Positions 15,595 to 25,062 are shown, counted from the first letter of the stretch. The stretch is 64,000 nucleotides of DNA from JBOHUC01 sp050733935 (GCA_050733935.1 JBOHUC010000055.1:1-64000), one strand, 5' to 3'. Notes: generated by a model not told the origin, from the letters alone. Program-made: numbers and translations.

Positions 15595-15724
15595 TGCCGT
15601 TCGAGGTGACGTGCGGCGTCGTGGGGCGAATGACGTGCCCGCAGCGGAGCGCTAAACCAATGGCACAGCGGTGCTTGGCGATGCTAGTCAGAAAGGCCGT
15701 TTCAGGCGGGAACGAGCGCGGGTC

Positions 15725-15744
15725 GCGACCGCGGGAGCGGTCGC
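15725..15744 (-). terminator. Hairpin downstream of rlpA
   Basis: A perfect 8-base stem (GCGACCGC) with the loop GGGA on the plus strand lies 37 bases past the rlpA stop. No clear T tract follows, so termination is only a candidate role. Confidence 0.4.
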
Positions 15745-15781
15745 TCCGAATTGTGCAAGCGCGCTTGAAATTCCTTCTCTG

Positions 15782-16180
15782 TCAGTCGTCGAGGACCTCG
15801 AGTCGGACGTGGGCGAGGCCGGCCTGGATCATGCCGAGAAGCTCGGCCGCTCGTTTCGAGAGGTCCACCATGCGCTTCTTGCTCACCGGTCCGCGATCGT
15901 TGATGCGGACCTCGACCGATTTTCCGCTCTCGAGATGCGTAACGCGAACCCGGGTCCCGAACGGAAGCGTGCGGTGCGCTGCCGTGAGGCGCGATTCGTC
16001 GTAGCGCTCACCGCTTGCGGTCTTCCGGCCGTTGAACTTGGACGCGTAGTACGAGGCGACCCCCTCTTGCTCTTCTTCCGCCTCTTCCGCCTTCTCCCGG
16101 ACTTCGGTGGTCACGGGAGTCTCAGCAATCGGCTTCGGGACACGACTGCAGCTCGCAAACACGAAGAGCATCGCGATCAT
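15782..16180 (-). CDS. rlpA: RlpA-like double-psi beta-barrel lipoprotein
   Basis: The 132-residue protein has a short hydrophobic leader ending FASC at residues 8-11, a plausible lipobox, then a Glu-rich linker and the RlpA double-psi beta-barrel. Features of the barrel are GVASYYASKFNGRKTASGE, LPFGTRVRVTH and the catalytic-type Asp in VRINDRGP. RlpA binds denuded septal glycan and in some species cleaves it as a lytic transglycosylase. The SPOR domain of E. coli RlpA is absent, so this is a minimal form. The ATG is the only possible start: an in-frame stop (the end of the DUF1330 gene) lies 16 codons upstream. Confidence 0.88.
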   Translation of the reverse strand: MIAMLFVFASCSRVPKPIAETPVTTEVREKAEEAEEEQEGVASYYASKFNGRKTASGERYDESRLTAAHRTLPFGTRVRVTHLESGKSVEVRINDRGPVSKKRMVDLSKRAAELLGMIQAGLAHVRLEVLDD

Positions 16181-16228
16181 GGCTGCGGCCGTCGCAGCGG
16201 AAGCGCCGTATGCGATGCGCCGGTCCGT

Positions 16229-16516
16229 CTAGACCCCCTCGACCAGGATCATGTTCGTGTCGGTCACGGCTTGGCGGAGCTCCTTGAGCGCCACGTAGCC
16301 CTCGGAGTTCCACCACGCGAGCGCGTCGTCGTACTTCGCGAACTCGACGATCACGACGCGAGTGGGATCCCACGTGCCCTCGAGCTTCTCGGTACGGCCT
16401 CCCCGCGCCAGGTACTTGCCGCCGAACCGCTCGAGGGAGTGCGGTGCGGCCGCGACGTATTCCCGATAGCGCTCGGCATCGCGCACTTCGATGTTCACGA
16501 ACAGATAAGCGGCCAA
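16229..16516 (-). CDS. DUF1330 dimeric alpha/beta-barrel protein
   Basis: The 95-residue protein has the DUF1330 pattern: Y-x-x-x-x-x-x-V-x-D-x-x-x-Y near the start, GGKYLARGG in the middle, and a VIVEFAKYDDALAWWNSEGY-type segment. The family forms ferredoxin-like dimers, and its members have no agreed reaction. It is 48 bases upstream of rlpA and 18 bases downstream of the large glycosidase, all on the minus strand, so co-transcription is likely. Confidence 0.88.
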   Translation of the reverse strand: MAAYLFVNIEVRDAERYREYVAAAPHSLERFGGKYLARGGRTEKLEGTWDPTRVVIVEFAKYDDALAWWNSEGYVALKELRQAVTDTNMILVEGV

Positions 16517-16534
16517 CGGTCCTCCTTCGAATCC

Positions 16535-19500
16535 TCACGGGGGGAGCACGATGGAAACCGGCACGCTCCGCACGATGACCGAGCCATCGGGTCGCGTCTC
16601 GACCTCCTCGCCGTTCACGATCGCGCGGCGCCGGGGCGAAGCCCCCGGAGCCGCTGGAGCGGCGACGACGATACCACCGGGCGGAACGCGGACCCCCCTT
16701 TCGAGATCGACCTGAAGGCCCTGCGGCTGAACCCTCATCCGGAGGCCCAATCGGCCAAGCGGCGTGGGCAGATTCCCCACGCGCACCCCTGCTTCGCCTG
16801 CGGCCCAGGACCACGGAACGCCCGCGGCCACGACGAGCGCACTGTCGGACTCTCGCACGTAGGCGAACGCGTCGAGCACGCTCCGCACGTAGTCCGATCC
16901 GACCCAGGTGTGCGGCAGGTCTCCGAGGAAACGCGGCGTGCGCAGGCTGCTCCCGACGACTTCGGGCCACTGCTTCCAGCCCGCGGGCCTGCGTTGTGTG
17001 AGGAACCAGTCGAGTGCCGTGTGGGCCTGATCGCGCCAGCCGAGCCGGATGAACGCGCCGACGTTTCGAAGCTCGTACGGCGTGAACGCGTCCCATGCCT
17101 CGCGGCCGCTCCGCCGCGCTTCGAAGTTCTCCCAGTAGCGCTCGAAGGTGCGCGTGAGCGCTCCGGCCGGAAGAATCGTGTCCGCTTCCGCGGGCTCGAG
17201 CGCGATCGTGGTCGACGTGGCGTCGAAGTCACCGAGATCGGCCGATCCGGGGATGTAGTCGATCTTGTGTACCTTCATCGCGCGGTCGATCGAGTTCGCA
17301 AGGTCGTGCTCGAACTCCGCGCGCACGCGATCCCAGCGCTCCGCGTCCGCCGTGCGGCCGGTCGCAGCCGCGAGGTAGGTCGCATCCTTGAATCCGCGGA
17401 GCGCGAAGAAGTCGTCCCAGTACGAATGCATGGGCTTCGCCGAGTAGCCTTCGTGGCTGATCGAAGGCGGAAGGATCCCGAAGAACTGCTCCTTGCCACG
17501 GGCGCGCCATTCCGCGGTGCGCCGCTCGTTCCGCAGCCGATCGAGATACGTCGCAGCTTTCTCGACGTTCGGCCAGAGCGAGTCGGCGAACGCGCGGTCC
17601 CCTGTGTAGCGCAGTACTTCGGCGATCAGGAAGATGAACTCCCCGTGGCTGTCGTGCTCGGGCACGGGGTCGGGCCCGCGGGCATCGACGCAGCACGGAA
17701 CCTTGCCGTCGTCGTACTGGTAGCGCGCGAACCAGCGCGCGAAGTCCTTCGCCGCCTGGTTCTGGCCGAGGCGAAGGAGCGCCGACGACGTGAGCGCTCC
17801 GTCGCGGATCCACGAGCGCTCGTACGAGCGGGACCCGGGCTGGATCGCGGGGCCGTCGCGATTGATGCGGATCCAGCCGAGCTGCGCCCACAACGTCTCG
17901 ACGACGTCGCGCGCGCCCTCGGGGAGCATGATCTCGATGCCCGCATGATGCGCGAGCCCGCGCTGCTTGAATGCGTCGGCAGGACCTGAACGACCAAACA
18001 ACGAGGCCGAAGAACCCGTACCGCCGCCCGGAGGCGGAAGCGGGGTCCGCGCCGGCTCGTCGGGGGCAAGCCAGCTCTCCCGGTCCCCCTTTTGCGCGGG
18101 TTGTGGCGCCGTGCCCGGAGGCGGCGCAGGCGAGAGGACTCGGGCCGTGTCGTCGAGAGCGAACGCGATCTCGATCATGCGCGTGTCGCGCTTCGGCAGA
18201 TCGAGCGCGAACGCGATGGCCGCCGAGGCGAGCCCGGTCGAGTCGGTGACGTCGCGCACGGGGGGAAGATTCCCTTCGCGCAGGAAGTCGGCGACCACGT
18301 CCCCTTCGTCGAACGTCGTGGCACCATAGCCCGTGGGTTCCGTGAACACCGCGAGATCGCGACCGTTCACGCGGAGCGCCCGTCCGTACGATCCAATCCG
18401 CGTGCGGCGCTCGATGCGCTCGATCCGGCCGACGCCTCCCGGCAGGTTCAGGAACTGCGTCGGTGGATTGACCGTGAGCGGCCGGAGCGCGAGAAAGAGC
18501 ACGGCGCGAGCGCCGCCTTCGGTGGGATTGCGAACCAGGTACTGAACGTAGACCGAGGCGGCACCCGGCTTTCCGATGGCGTACGGGCGAATCGTCAACT
18601 CGAGGCCCGCGACCTCGCGCACGACCGAGGGAAGGAGCGGATCCCCGTCGGTGAGCACCTGCCGGCTCGTGCCGTCGGCCCACGAATAGAGATGGCCGTC
18701 GCGCGCGATGAAGGGCTCGATCGACCAGGCGCCCTTTCCGGTCTCGATCGCGCCGTCTTCGTCGAGCAACGCTTCGTTCGCGTCGGCATCGAGCCCCACG
18801 ACCGTCCAGTAGGATTGCTGGCCCACGAAACCGCGCGGGTAGGCGCCTCGCGGTGCGCGCGAAGCGATCGCCGTGAGGAACGCGCTCCGCGTCGCGGAGT
18901 AGGCGAGCGGCTGGAGCACGGCTTCGCGGAGTGCGACGCCGCGTGTGCCTCCCGGCGGGCCGAGGGCGGCGAGCCGAATGAAGCGCGCTTCTGATTCCGG
19001 AAGGTCGAGCTCGTCGCGCGATCTGCCGCCGTTGCGCACGACGCGCACGGTCCGAAAGCTCGTGCCGTCGTCGCTCAACTCGATCGCGTAGTTGCGCAGG
19101 CGCCGCACCGGATCCCAGGCGAGGCTCAGGCCCCCGAACTCGCGCACGCTGCCGAGATCGAGCGTGAGGCGCGGCGTCGAGTCGCCGGGCGCGCTCGACC
19201 AGGCCGTGGACGAGTCGCCATCCACGGCGAACGCGGCGGGACCTTCTCCGGCAGCGGAGCTTGCGGTCGCCTGAATGCGCGGCGGATTCGCGTCGGGCGG
19301 AGGCAGGGGCTCGAGCACGAGCTCGTCGAGCCACACCGTTCCGCGCCCGCCCTGTCCCGCGGTGATCGCAATCTCGATCGCCGCGACGTGACGGATCTCG
19401 CCGCCTCCCACAGGACCCCAGGCGAAAGAGATCTGGCGCTTCTTGATGCTCAACGGTTCCCAGTCGCGCGGAAACGCAAGGTCGCGGCGCGTCGCCCACC

Positions 19501-19924
19501 AGACGTTCGCTCCGCTCGAGTCGATGAGCTTGAACTCGAGCGTGTTGGGCGGGAGATCGCTCTTGAGCTGAAAGCGGAAGCGATAGTTGGCCGGAAGGTT
19601 GAGTGACACCGCGCGCCGGGCGACGGCGTATCCGCTTCCGCGCGTGAAGTTCACATCGAGGCGAAGCGCGCGCCCTTTGACGCCCGTGTCCGAGCCGATC
19701 TTGAGCTCGACGCCGTCGGCGGGATGCGGGGTCCAGCGCGCCGGGCGTTCGAAGTCGTCCACGAGCCTCGAAACCGCCGTCGCACCCGACCCCCCCGCCG
19801 GCGTCTCGGCGAGCGCGCAGCTCCCGCTGCACAACCCCGCGAACAGGCCCGCAAGCAGACCTGCGAACACGACCGCGATCGGAATCCCCGGCCTGATGCT
19901 CCGCGCTTGACGCATCTGCATCAT
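16535..19924 (-). CDS. Secreted discoidin-domain six-hairpin glycosidase
   Basis: The 1129-residue protein has a signal peptide at about 10-40 (AVVFAGLLAGLFAGL). Residues 55-195 are a carbohydrate-binding-like beta-sandwich, then a F5/8-type (discoidin) domain at about 200-330 (SSTAWSSAPGDSTPRLTLDLG region). A central beta-domain covers 340-600, and a C-terminal (alpha/alpha)6-type catalytic region covers about 660-1030 with YERSWIRDGA, CCVDARG and HDSHGEFIF. The fold suggests a GH15/GH63-like exo-acting hydrolase; the substrate cannot be read. Several start codons lie at 19924, 19921 and 19915. It sits beyond vapBC from the lacI-ABC operon and likely acts on the same polysaccharide. Confidence 0.82.
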   Translation of the reverse strand: MMQMRQARSIRPGIPIAVVFAGLLAGLFAGLCSGSCALAETPAGGSGATAVSRLVDDFERPARWTPHPADGVELKIGSDTGVKGRALRLDVNFTRGSGYAVARRAVSLNLPANYRFRFQLKSDLPPNTLEFKLIDSSGANVWWATRRDLAFPRDWEPLSIKKRQISFAWGPVGGGEIRHVAAIEIAITAGQGGRGTVWLDELVLEPLPPPDANPPRIQATASSAAGEGPAAFAVDGDSSTAWSSAPGDSTPRLTLDLGSVREFGGLSLAWDPVRRLRNYAIELSDDGTSFRTVRVVRNGGRSRDELDLPESEARFIRLAALGPPGGTRGVALREAVLQPLAYSATRSAFLTAIASRAPRGAYPRGFVGQQSYWTVVGLDADANEALLDEDGAIETGKGAWSIEPFIARDGHLYSWADGTSRQVLTDGDPLLPSVVREVAGLELTIRPYAIGKPGAASVYVQYLVRNPTEGGARAVLFLALRPLTVNPPTQFLNLPGGVGRIERIERRTRIGSYGRALRVNGRDLAVFTEPTGYGATTFDEGDVVADFLREGNLPPVRDVTDSTGLASAAIAFALDLPKRDTRMIEIAFALDDTARVLSPAPPPGTAPQPAQKGDRESWLAPDEPARTPLPPPGGGTGSSASLFGRSGPADAFKQRGLAHHAGIEIMLPEGARDVVETLWAQLGWIRINRDGPAIQPGSRSYERSWIRDGALTSSALLRLGQNQAAKDFARWFARYQYDDGKVPCCVDARGPDPVPEHDSHGEFIFLIAEVLRYTGDRAFADSLWPNVEKAATYLDRLRNERRTAEWRARGKEQFFGILPPSISHEGYSAKPMHSYWDDFFALRGFKDATYLAAATGRTADAERWDRVRAEFEHDLANSIDRAMKVHKIDYIPGSADLGDFDATSTTIALEPAEADTILPAGALTRTFERYWENFEARRSGREAWDAFTPYELRNVGAFIRLGWRDQAHTALDWFLTQRRPAGWKQWPEVVGSSLRTPRFLGDLPHTWVGSDYVRSVLDAFAYVRESDSALVVAAGVPWSWAAGEAGVRVGNLPTPLGRLGLRMRVQPQGLQVDLERGVRVPPGGIVVAAPAAPGASPRRRAIVNGEEVETRPDGSVIVRSVPVSIVLPP

Positions 19925-19944
19925 ATATGCATACTTCTGCATAT
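19925..19944. promoter_or_regulatory. Operator-like inverted repeat between glycosidase and vapB
   Basis: ATATGCA at 19925-19931 and TGCATAT at 19938-19944 are a 7-base inverted repeat with 6 bases between, in an AT-rich patch unlike its GC-rich surroundings. It reaches into the vapB start codon (19943). Toxin-antitoxin operons usually autoregulate through such a site; here it would also touch the divergent glycosidase start at 19924. Confidence 0.6.
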
Positions 19945-20137
19945 GCGCACGACACTGAACATCGATCCCGACCTGCTGCGTAAGGCCTCCCGTCTGACGG
20001 GCGTCAAGGAAAAGACGGCGCTCGTTCGCCTGGGCCTCCAGGCGTTGATTGCGCTCGAGAGCGCTCGCCGGCTCTCCCGGCTGGGTGGCACCGAAAAACG
20101 GCTTCGACCGATCCCGCGCAGGCGTCCGGCTGCGTGA
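19943..20137 (+). CDS. vapB: VapB-type antitoxin
   Basis: This 64-residue protein begins with a ribbon-helix-helix-like N-terminus (MRTTLNIDPDLLRKASRLTG), and T-A-L-V-R-L-G-L-Q-A-L-I leads to a basic Arg-rich tail. Length and pattern fit VapB antitoxins of the DUF2191 type, which bind DNA as dimers and wrap the toxin with their C-terminus. The ATG overlaps the inverted repeat at 19925-19944. It overlaps vapC by 4 bases. Confidence 0.88.
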   Translation: MRTTLNIDPDLLRKASRLTGVKEKTALVRLGLQALIALESARRLSRLGGTEKRLRPIPRRRPAA

Positions 20138-20499
20138 TGGTGCTGGTCGACACGTCCGTGTGGATTGACCACCTTCGGAAGGGCAACGCGCATCTCGTAG
20201 ATCTGCTCGAGGGCGGGCAGGTGCTGGTCCACCCGTTCGTGATTGGAGAACTGGCTTGCGGGAGTCTGCACAACCGGAGCGAGATCCTTCGCTTGCTTCA
20301 GCAACTCCCCGGTGCGGCGCTTGCGGATCAGACGGAAGTTCTCTACCTCCTCGAGACTGAGCGCCTCTACGGACGCGGCCTGGGCTGGGTCGACGTTCAC
20401 CTCCTGGCCGCCGCGAGGCTGTCCGCAATTCGGATCTGGAGCCTGGACAGCGCTCTGTCATCTGCGGCCTCTTCGCTCCGACTCGCGTACGTGCACTAG
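20134..20499 (+). CDS. vapC: VapC PIN-domain ribonuclease toxin
   Basis: The 121-residue PIN domain carries the acidic residues of the active site: Asp in VLVDTSVWIDHLR, Glu in VIGELACGS, Asp in GWVDVHLLAAA and Asp in WSLDSAL. Known VapC enzymes cut tRNA or rRNA. The start is GTG 20134 or the adjacent ATG 20137, coupled to the vapB stop. The stop is 14 bases from the convergent end of the ABC permease gene. The pair interrupts the carbohydrate locus, which suggests insertion by transfer. Confidence 0.92.
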   Translation: MMVLVDTSVWIDHLRKGNAHLVDLLEGGQVLVHPFVIGELACGSLHNRSEILRLLQQLPGAALADQTEVLYLLETERLYGRGLGWVDVHLLAAARLSAIRIWSLDSALSSAASSLRLAYVH

Positions 20500-20513
20500 C
20501 GGTTTCCATCGGT

Positions 20514-21350
20514 TCACCCCTTCACGCTCCCGAGCAACACGCCGCGTACGTACGAACGCTGCAGCACGAGGAACGCCGCGAGCACCGGCAGCACCGTGAC
20601 GACCGCACCGGCCATCATGAGCTCCGCGTCCTGCACGTGCTCGCCGGAGAGATTCGCGAGGGCCACCGGCAGGGTGTACTTCGCCTCGTCCGACAGGATG
20701 ACGAGCGGCCACAGAAAGTCGTTCCACGACGAAAGCAGCGTGAACACGGCCTGGGTCGCGAGGATCGGCTGGAGCGCAGGCACGACCACGTTCCAGAAGA
20801 TGCGGAACTCCCCTGCTCCGTCGATCCGCGCGGCATCGAGCAAGTCGTCGGGCAGGCTCAGCGCGTACTGCCGGATCATGAACACACCGAACACGCTCGC
20901 GACGTAGGGGACGATGGCACCGGCGTACGTGTTGACGAGCCCCATCGTCTTGAGGAGGAGGAAGAGCGGCAGCATTCCCACCTGCGACGGAATGACGAGC
21001 GCGAGGAGCAGGACCGCGAAGATCCGGTCGCGGCCCGGGAACCGGAGCTTCGCGAACGCGTAACCCGCCATGCCGGTGACGAGGAGCGACGCCAGCGTCC
21101 CGAGCACCGCGATGATCGCGGAGTTCCGAAGCCCGCGCGCGAGGTCGAGCCGCGTGAACAGGGTGATGTAATGCTCGAGCGTCGGCACCTTCGGCACGAG
21201 CCGAAGCGGGAGCGTGCTCGCCTCACCCGGCGCCATGAACGAGGCCGACACCATCCAGAGGAGCGGCGTGAGCGTGAGCAACGCCCCGGCTGCCAGCACC
21301 AGATTGAGCACGAGGCCGCGCGCGGGCCGTCGGACGGCACTCTGCTTCAT
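20514..21350 (-). CDS. Carbohydrate ABC transporter permease, MalG type
   Basis: The 278-residue protein has six hydrophobic helices and the EAA loop contacting the ATPase (DAARIDGAGEFRIFWNVVVP, about residues 185-205), with a final segment ending RGVLLGSVKG as in MalG/UgpE-type permeases. The start ATG 21350 gives the usual short cytoplasmic N-terminus (KQSAVRRPARG). It follows the MalF-type gene by 19 bases. It works with the binding protein at 22260 and the second permease to import a sugar or oligosaccharide. Confidence 0.93.
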   Translation of the reverse strand: MKQSAVRRPARGLVLNLVLAAGALLTLTPLLWMVSASFMAPGEASTLPLRLVPKVPTLEHYITLFTRLDLARGLRNSAIIAVLGTLASLLVTGMAGYAFAKLRFPGRDRIFAVLLLALVIPSQVGMLPLFLLLKTMGLVNTYAGAIVPYVASVFGVFMIRQYALSLPDDLLDAARIDGAGEFRIFWNVVVPALQPILATQAVFTLLSSWNDFLWPLVILSDEAKYTLPVALANLSGEHVQDAELMMAGAVVTVLPVLAAFLVLQRSYVRGVLLGSVKG

Positions 21351-21369
21351 CGCCGCGCTCCCATGCCGT

Positions 21370-22254
21370 TCATCGGCGGTCCTCCCGGAACAGGCGGAGC
21401 TGGAGCAGCGTGGCCGCGAGCACGATGGCAAACAGCAGGAACGCGATCGCACTCGCCCCGCCAATCCGCCACCAGCGGAACCCCTCCTGGTACATGAGGA
21501 GAACGATCGTCGTCGTGCTCTGAAGCGGCCCGCCCTGCGTCATCACGTACGGCTCGGAGAAGACCTGGAAGTGCCCGATCATCGTGATCACGGCGACAAA
21601 CAAGAACGTCGGCGCAAGGCTCGGAAGCGTCACGTGCATGAAGCGCGACCAGGCACCGGCACCGTCGAGCTCGGCCGCCTCGTAGAGCTCGTCGGGAATG
21701 TTCGAGAGTCCTGCGAGGAAGATGAGCATGTTGTAGCCGAAGTTCTTCCACACGGCGAGAAGGACGATGCCGAACATGGCGAAGCGCGGATCGCCCAGCC
21801 AGTCGATCGCCGGCAAACCGATCGCCATGAGCCCATGGTCGATGAGTCCGTACGTCGGGTGATACAGGTAGCGCCACACGATCGCGACGGCCACGAGCGT
21901 CGTCACGACCGGGGCGAAGTAGACTGTGCGGAAGAATCCCTTGAAGCGCGCGAGCTTCGACGCGAGGAGGAGTGCCGCCCCGAGCGAGGTGAGCACCGAC
22001 AGCGGGCCGCCGAGCAGCACGTAGAAGAACGTGTTCTTGAGCGCGTTCCAGAACGCGGGGTTCTGGAGCGTGTTCGTGTAGTTTGCGGCCCCGACGAAGC
22101 GCGCGACCGAGAGATCGCCGATCGCGTAGATGTCGAAGTCCGTGAGCGAGAGGAAGAAGCCGGCCACGACGGGAATCACGAAGAAGACGAAGATGAGCGC
22201 GAGCGCCGGGAGCACGAACAGCCGCCCCGCGCGCGCCTGACGGCGCTCGGTCAC
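21370..22254 (-). CDS. Carbohydrate ABC transporter permease, MalF/UgpA type
   Basis: The 294-residue protein has six helices starting with LFVLPALALIFVFFVIP, typical of UgpA-like permeases, and an EAA loop near 195-215 (ELYEAAELDGAGAWSRF). Start GTG 22254 lies only 5 bases after the stop of the binding-protein gene. GAGAGGA overlaps that stop, a coupled arrangement. The substrate is not readable; the CUT1 family imports oligosaccharides and glycerol-phosphate compounds. No ATPase gene is in the locus, so a shared MsmK/UgpC-like ATPase elsewhere is required. Confidence 0.93.
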   Translation of the reverse strand: MTERRQARAGRLFVLPALALIFVFFVIPVVAGFFLSLTDFDIYAIGDLSVARFVGAANYTNTLQNPAFWNALKNTFFYVLLGGPLSVLTSLGAALLLASKLARFKGFFRTVYFAPVVTTLVAVAIVWRYLYHPTYGLIDHGLMAIGLPAIDWLGDPRFAMFGIVLLAVWKNFGYNMLIFLAGLSNIPDELYEAAELDGAGAWSRFMHVTLPSLAPTFLFVAVITMIGHFQVFSEPYVMTQGGPLQSTTTIVLLMYQEGFRWWRIGGASAIAFLLFAIVLAATLLQLRLFREDRR

Positions 22255-22259
22255 TCCTC

Positions 22260-23549
22260 TCACTGGTGCGCCCGGGCGAGGAGCCAGCGCCGCTTTTCGA
22301 GGATGCGGTCGACGTCGCGATCGAGGGCGGTCAGGGCGGAATCTGCGGGCATCGCACCGCGAATCGCCTTCTCGGACCACTCCTGGAGACGCGTTCCGAT
22401 GAGCTCGTACTCCGGGACCTTGGGAGTCGCGACCACGCGCTCGAGCTGAACGCGAAACGCCTGTGTCGGCACGTCATGGACGAGGGCGCTGTCTTTCCAT
22501 GCTTCCCAGCGGGCGGGGAGATCACCCGTGAGCGCGTAGAAGCGCGCCTGCACATCCGGCTGCGACAGGAACTCGATCAGCTTCCAGGCCTCGTCCTTGT
22601 GCTTCGATCCCCGGAACAGGACGAGGCTCGATCCCCCGGCGAGCGAGACGCCGGACGCCGGGCCTGTCGGCCCGGGCATCGGAGCGGTCGCCCAGTCGTC
22701 CTGGAGCGCTTCGGGCAGGCGGCGGCGGAACTCGCCCACGTTCCATGGGCCCGTGATGTACATCGCGAACGTGCCGCGCTCGAACTCCTGATAGAGGTTC
22801 GCGACTTCGTGCGCGGCATAGTGCGGCGCGAGATCCTCCTCGTAGAGTCCCATCATGAACGCGAACCCGGCCCGAAACGCGGAATCCGAGAATGCGCCGT
22901 GGGTGTCTTGGTCCTTGAGGAGCGTCGAGCCCGCCTGGAGGCCGAAGATGACCGCCTGCGTGAATTCGTTGGTCGGGAGAAAGATCGCGTAACGGCCGCC
23001 CGCCTTGCGCACGACGGCCTGCATCGAGCGCTTCCATCCGGCCCAGTCCCCCGGAATGGAATCGTATCCGGCGCGCGCGAGAAGGTCCTTCCGATAGAAG
23101 AGAACGCGCGTATCCACGTACCACGGGATCCCGTAGAGCTCGCCGTCGACGACGTTCGTGTCCCAGATGCCCTTCGAATACGAACTCTCGGGAAGCGTCG
23201 CCGACCCGGTCACGCGGGCACCCAGCGGCTCGATCGCGCGCAGGGCTGCGAACTCCGGCACCCACGTGTTCCCGAGCTGCGCGAGATCGGGCGTCGATCC
23301 GCCGACGTGCGCGGTGAGGAGCTTCTCGTGCGCCGCGGACCAGGGAATCTGCTGGACGACCACGCGAATCCCGGGGTTCGCGCGCTCGAACTCCGGAACG
23401 AGCTCCTGGACGACTTCGCCCTCGCGGCCCATCGCCCACATGCGGAGCGTCGTTTCCCGTCCGGCGCGGCCGCCGGACCCGCCGGGCCCGCTGCATCCCG
23501 CCGCCAGGAGCGCGATGATTCCGACGCACGTCCACGCCGCCGAATTCAT
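22260..23549 (-). CDS. Extracellular sugar-binding lipoprotein of ABC transporter (family 1)
   Basis: The 429-residue protein has signal peptide VGIIALLAAGC with lipobox Cys near 19, then a Gly-rich linker and a family-1 solute-binding fold. Recognisable parts are TLRMWAMGREGEVVQELVPE at the mature start, the AHEKLLTAHVGGSTPDLAQL hinge region and GPWNVGEF. It captures a carbohydrate and delivers it to the two permeases downstream. The ATG overlaps the stop of the glucoamylase-fold gene by 4 bases (ATGA), so enzyme and receptor are translated together. Confidence 0.93.
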   Translation of the reverse strand: MNSAAWTCVGIIALLAAGCSGPGGSGGRAGRETTLRMWAMGREGEVVQELVPEFERANPGIRVVVQQIPWSAAHEKLLTAHVGGSTPDLAQLGNTWVPEFAALRAIEPLGARVTGSATLPESSYSKGIWDTNVVDGELYGIPWYVDTRVLFYRKDLLARAGYDSIPGDWAGWKRSMQAVVRKAGGRYAIFLPTNEFTQAVIFGLQAGSTLLKDQDTHGAFSDSAFRAGFAFMMGLYEEDLAPHYAAHEVANLYQEFERGTFAMYITGPWNVGEFRRRLPEALQDDWATAPMPGPTGPASGVSLAGGSSLVLFRGSKHKDEAWKLIEFLSQPDVQARFYALTGDLPARWEAWKDSALVHDVPTQAFRVQLERVVATPKVPEYELIGTRLQEWSEKAIRGAMPADSALTALDRDVDRILEKRRWLLARAHQ

Positions 23550-25042
23550 CGGGTCGTCCGCACCGAGTCGAGCCAGCCCCCGGTGAATCCGGCGCGCTCG
23601 AGGCCGCGCACGATGTGCGGATTCTTCCGCATCGTCCGCCACACGAGACCCGTCCGCCAATTCTCGATCATGCCGAGAATCGGGCCCTGATCGATGCCCA
23701 GGTAGTCTGTGTCGAACCAGCCGACGCCGGGCACCACCTTTCCGTGCTGCGTCTTCATCGCGACATCGAGCGTGGGGTTCATCGCATCGACGAATCCGTA
23801 CTCGGTGAAGAGCGGCGGTCCCCAGTCCTCGCGCATCGCGACCAGGGTCGGGATCACGATCTCGGGCGCGAACGCGATCGATCCGCCGGCGGCGGTCGGC
23901 GCGATCGTGCCGTCGTCGTTCACGTGCATGTACGAGGCCCCGCGCGCGGAGTACGTGTCGAACGTGCGCTTCCGCCCGCGGATCGTGACCTCTCCGCTCG
24001 TGGGACCGTCGCAGGCCGTGAGCCCCCACAGGCGCTCGCCGTAGCCCGCGAACCCCGAAGGATTTTCGATCGCGTACGCGCGCTGCGCGAGTGTGGCACG
24101 GCGCGCGTTCTCGAAGTAGTCGATCCCCTTCTCGCGCATGTAGCGATCCCGGATCCCGCGGAAGTCGATCCACATGTGGCTGTACTGGTGCCCGAACAAC
24201 GGCGGGAAGCCCACGTGCTCCTGTCCGTAGTACGTACCCCACGTGTATCCCTTGAGCCACGCCTCCCACGCGGCCGGCTCGACCGCGTAGGTTGGCGATC
24301 CAAGGGCCAGGATCACGAGCAGCATCGCCTCGCTGTATCCGACCCAATCCCACGGCAGGTGGTCCTCTTCGGGCGTCCAGCCGTGGCTGATCAAAGGCGG
24401 ACGTTTCTGCGCCCAGCGGAAATCCACGCGCGCATACAGCGAATCGGCGAGCGCGCGCAGCTCCCTTTCGGCCGGATCGTCGCGATCGAAGTACGACTGA
24501 CAGAAGAGGACGCCGCCGAGCAGGAGCGCCGTGTCGACGGTCGAGAGCTCGACCTGCTCGAAGCGCAAACCGGTCTTCGGATCGACGAAGTGATAGAAGA
24601 ACCCTCGATAGCCCGCGACGCCTGACTTCGCCGTTCCCTGGGGAGCCGCGAGAAAGAATCGAACCGTCGCGAGCGCCCGATCGCGCGCGGCCGCGCGGCT
24701 CACGTACCCGCGTTCGGCTCCGATCGGATACGCCGTGAGCGCAAAGCCCACCGCTCCGACGCTCACGAACGACCGGGTCGGCCAGCGATCGGGCGATAAG
24801 CCGGTCGCCGAATCCGTCTGCTCCCAGAAGAAGCGAAACGTTCGCTCCTCGAGCGTGTCGATGAACGCGATCTGGCGCGGCGTGGGCCCGTACGGTTCGG
24901 TCGACCCGGACGCCTTCGCCGAGGACGAGGACGCGCGCGCAGGCGCCCGTTCGCCCGAAGTGCAGGATGCGAGCGCGAGTGCTGAACCGAATAGAAAGAG
25001 AACGGTGGCGACGGGCAGCGTCCGTGCCTGTGCGCGATCCAT
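23546..25042 (-). CDS. Glucoamylase-fold lipoprotein, GH144-like (putative beta-1,2-glucanase)
   Basis: The 498-residue protein has signal peptide TVLFLFGSALALASC with a lipobox, a Ser/Ala-rich linker, then an (alpha/alpha)6 domain of the glycoamylase-like type. Conserved pieces are RTFRFFWEQTD near the start, GFFYHFVD, FGHQYSHMWIDFRGI, WGLTACDGP and a Pro/Gly-rich end. This family (PF10091) includes GH144 endo-beta-1,2-glucanases, so a beta-1,2-glucan substrate is an informed guess. ATG 25042 lies 20 bases after the lacI stop. The enzyme is probably anchored outside and feeds the ABC importer encoded next. Confidence 0.88.
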   Translation of the reverse strand: MDRAQARTLPVATVLFLFGSALALASCTSGERAPARASSSSAKASGSTEPYGPTPRQIAFIDTLEERTFRFFWEQTDSATGLSPDRWPTRSFVSVGAVGFALTAYPIGAERGYVSRAAARDRALATVRFFLAAPQGTAKSGVAGYRGFFYHFVDPKTGLRFEQVELSTVDTALLLGGVLFCQSYFDRDDPAERELRALADSLYARVDFRWAQKRPPLISHGWTPEEDHLPWDWVGYSEAMLLVILALGSPTYAVEPAAWEAWLKGYTWGTYYGQEHVGFPPLFGHQYSHMWIDFRGIRDRYMREKGIDYFENARRATLAQRAYAIENPSGFAGYGERLWGLTACDGPTSGEVTIRGRKRTFDTYSARGASYMHVNDDGTIAPTAAGGSIAFAPEIVIPTLVAMREDWGPPLFTEYGFVDAMNPTLDVAMKTQHGKVVPGVGWFDTDYLGIDQGPILGMIENWRTGLVWRTMRKNPHIVRGLERAGFTGGWLDSVRTTR

Positions 25043-25062
25043 CGCGGAGCGGGCCGGGTCGG

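Noticed and set aside
15661..15675. TGGCAC followed by TGCTT on the plus strand
   Set aside because: The GG-GC spacing is one base short and no plus-strand gene follows.
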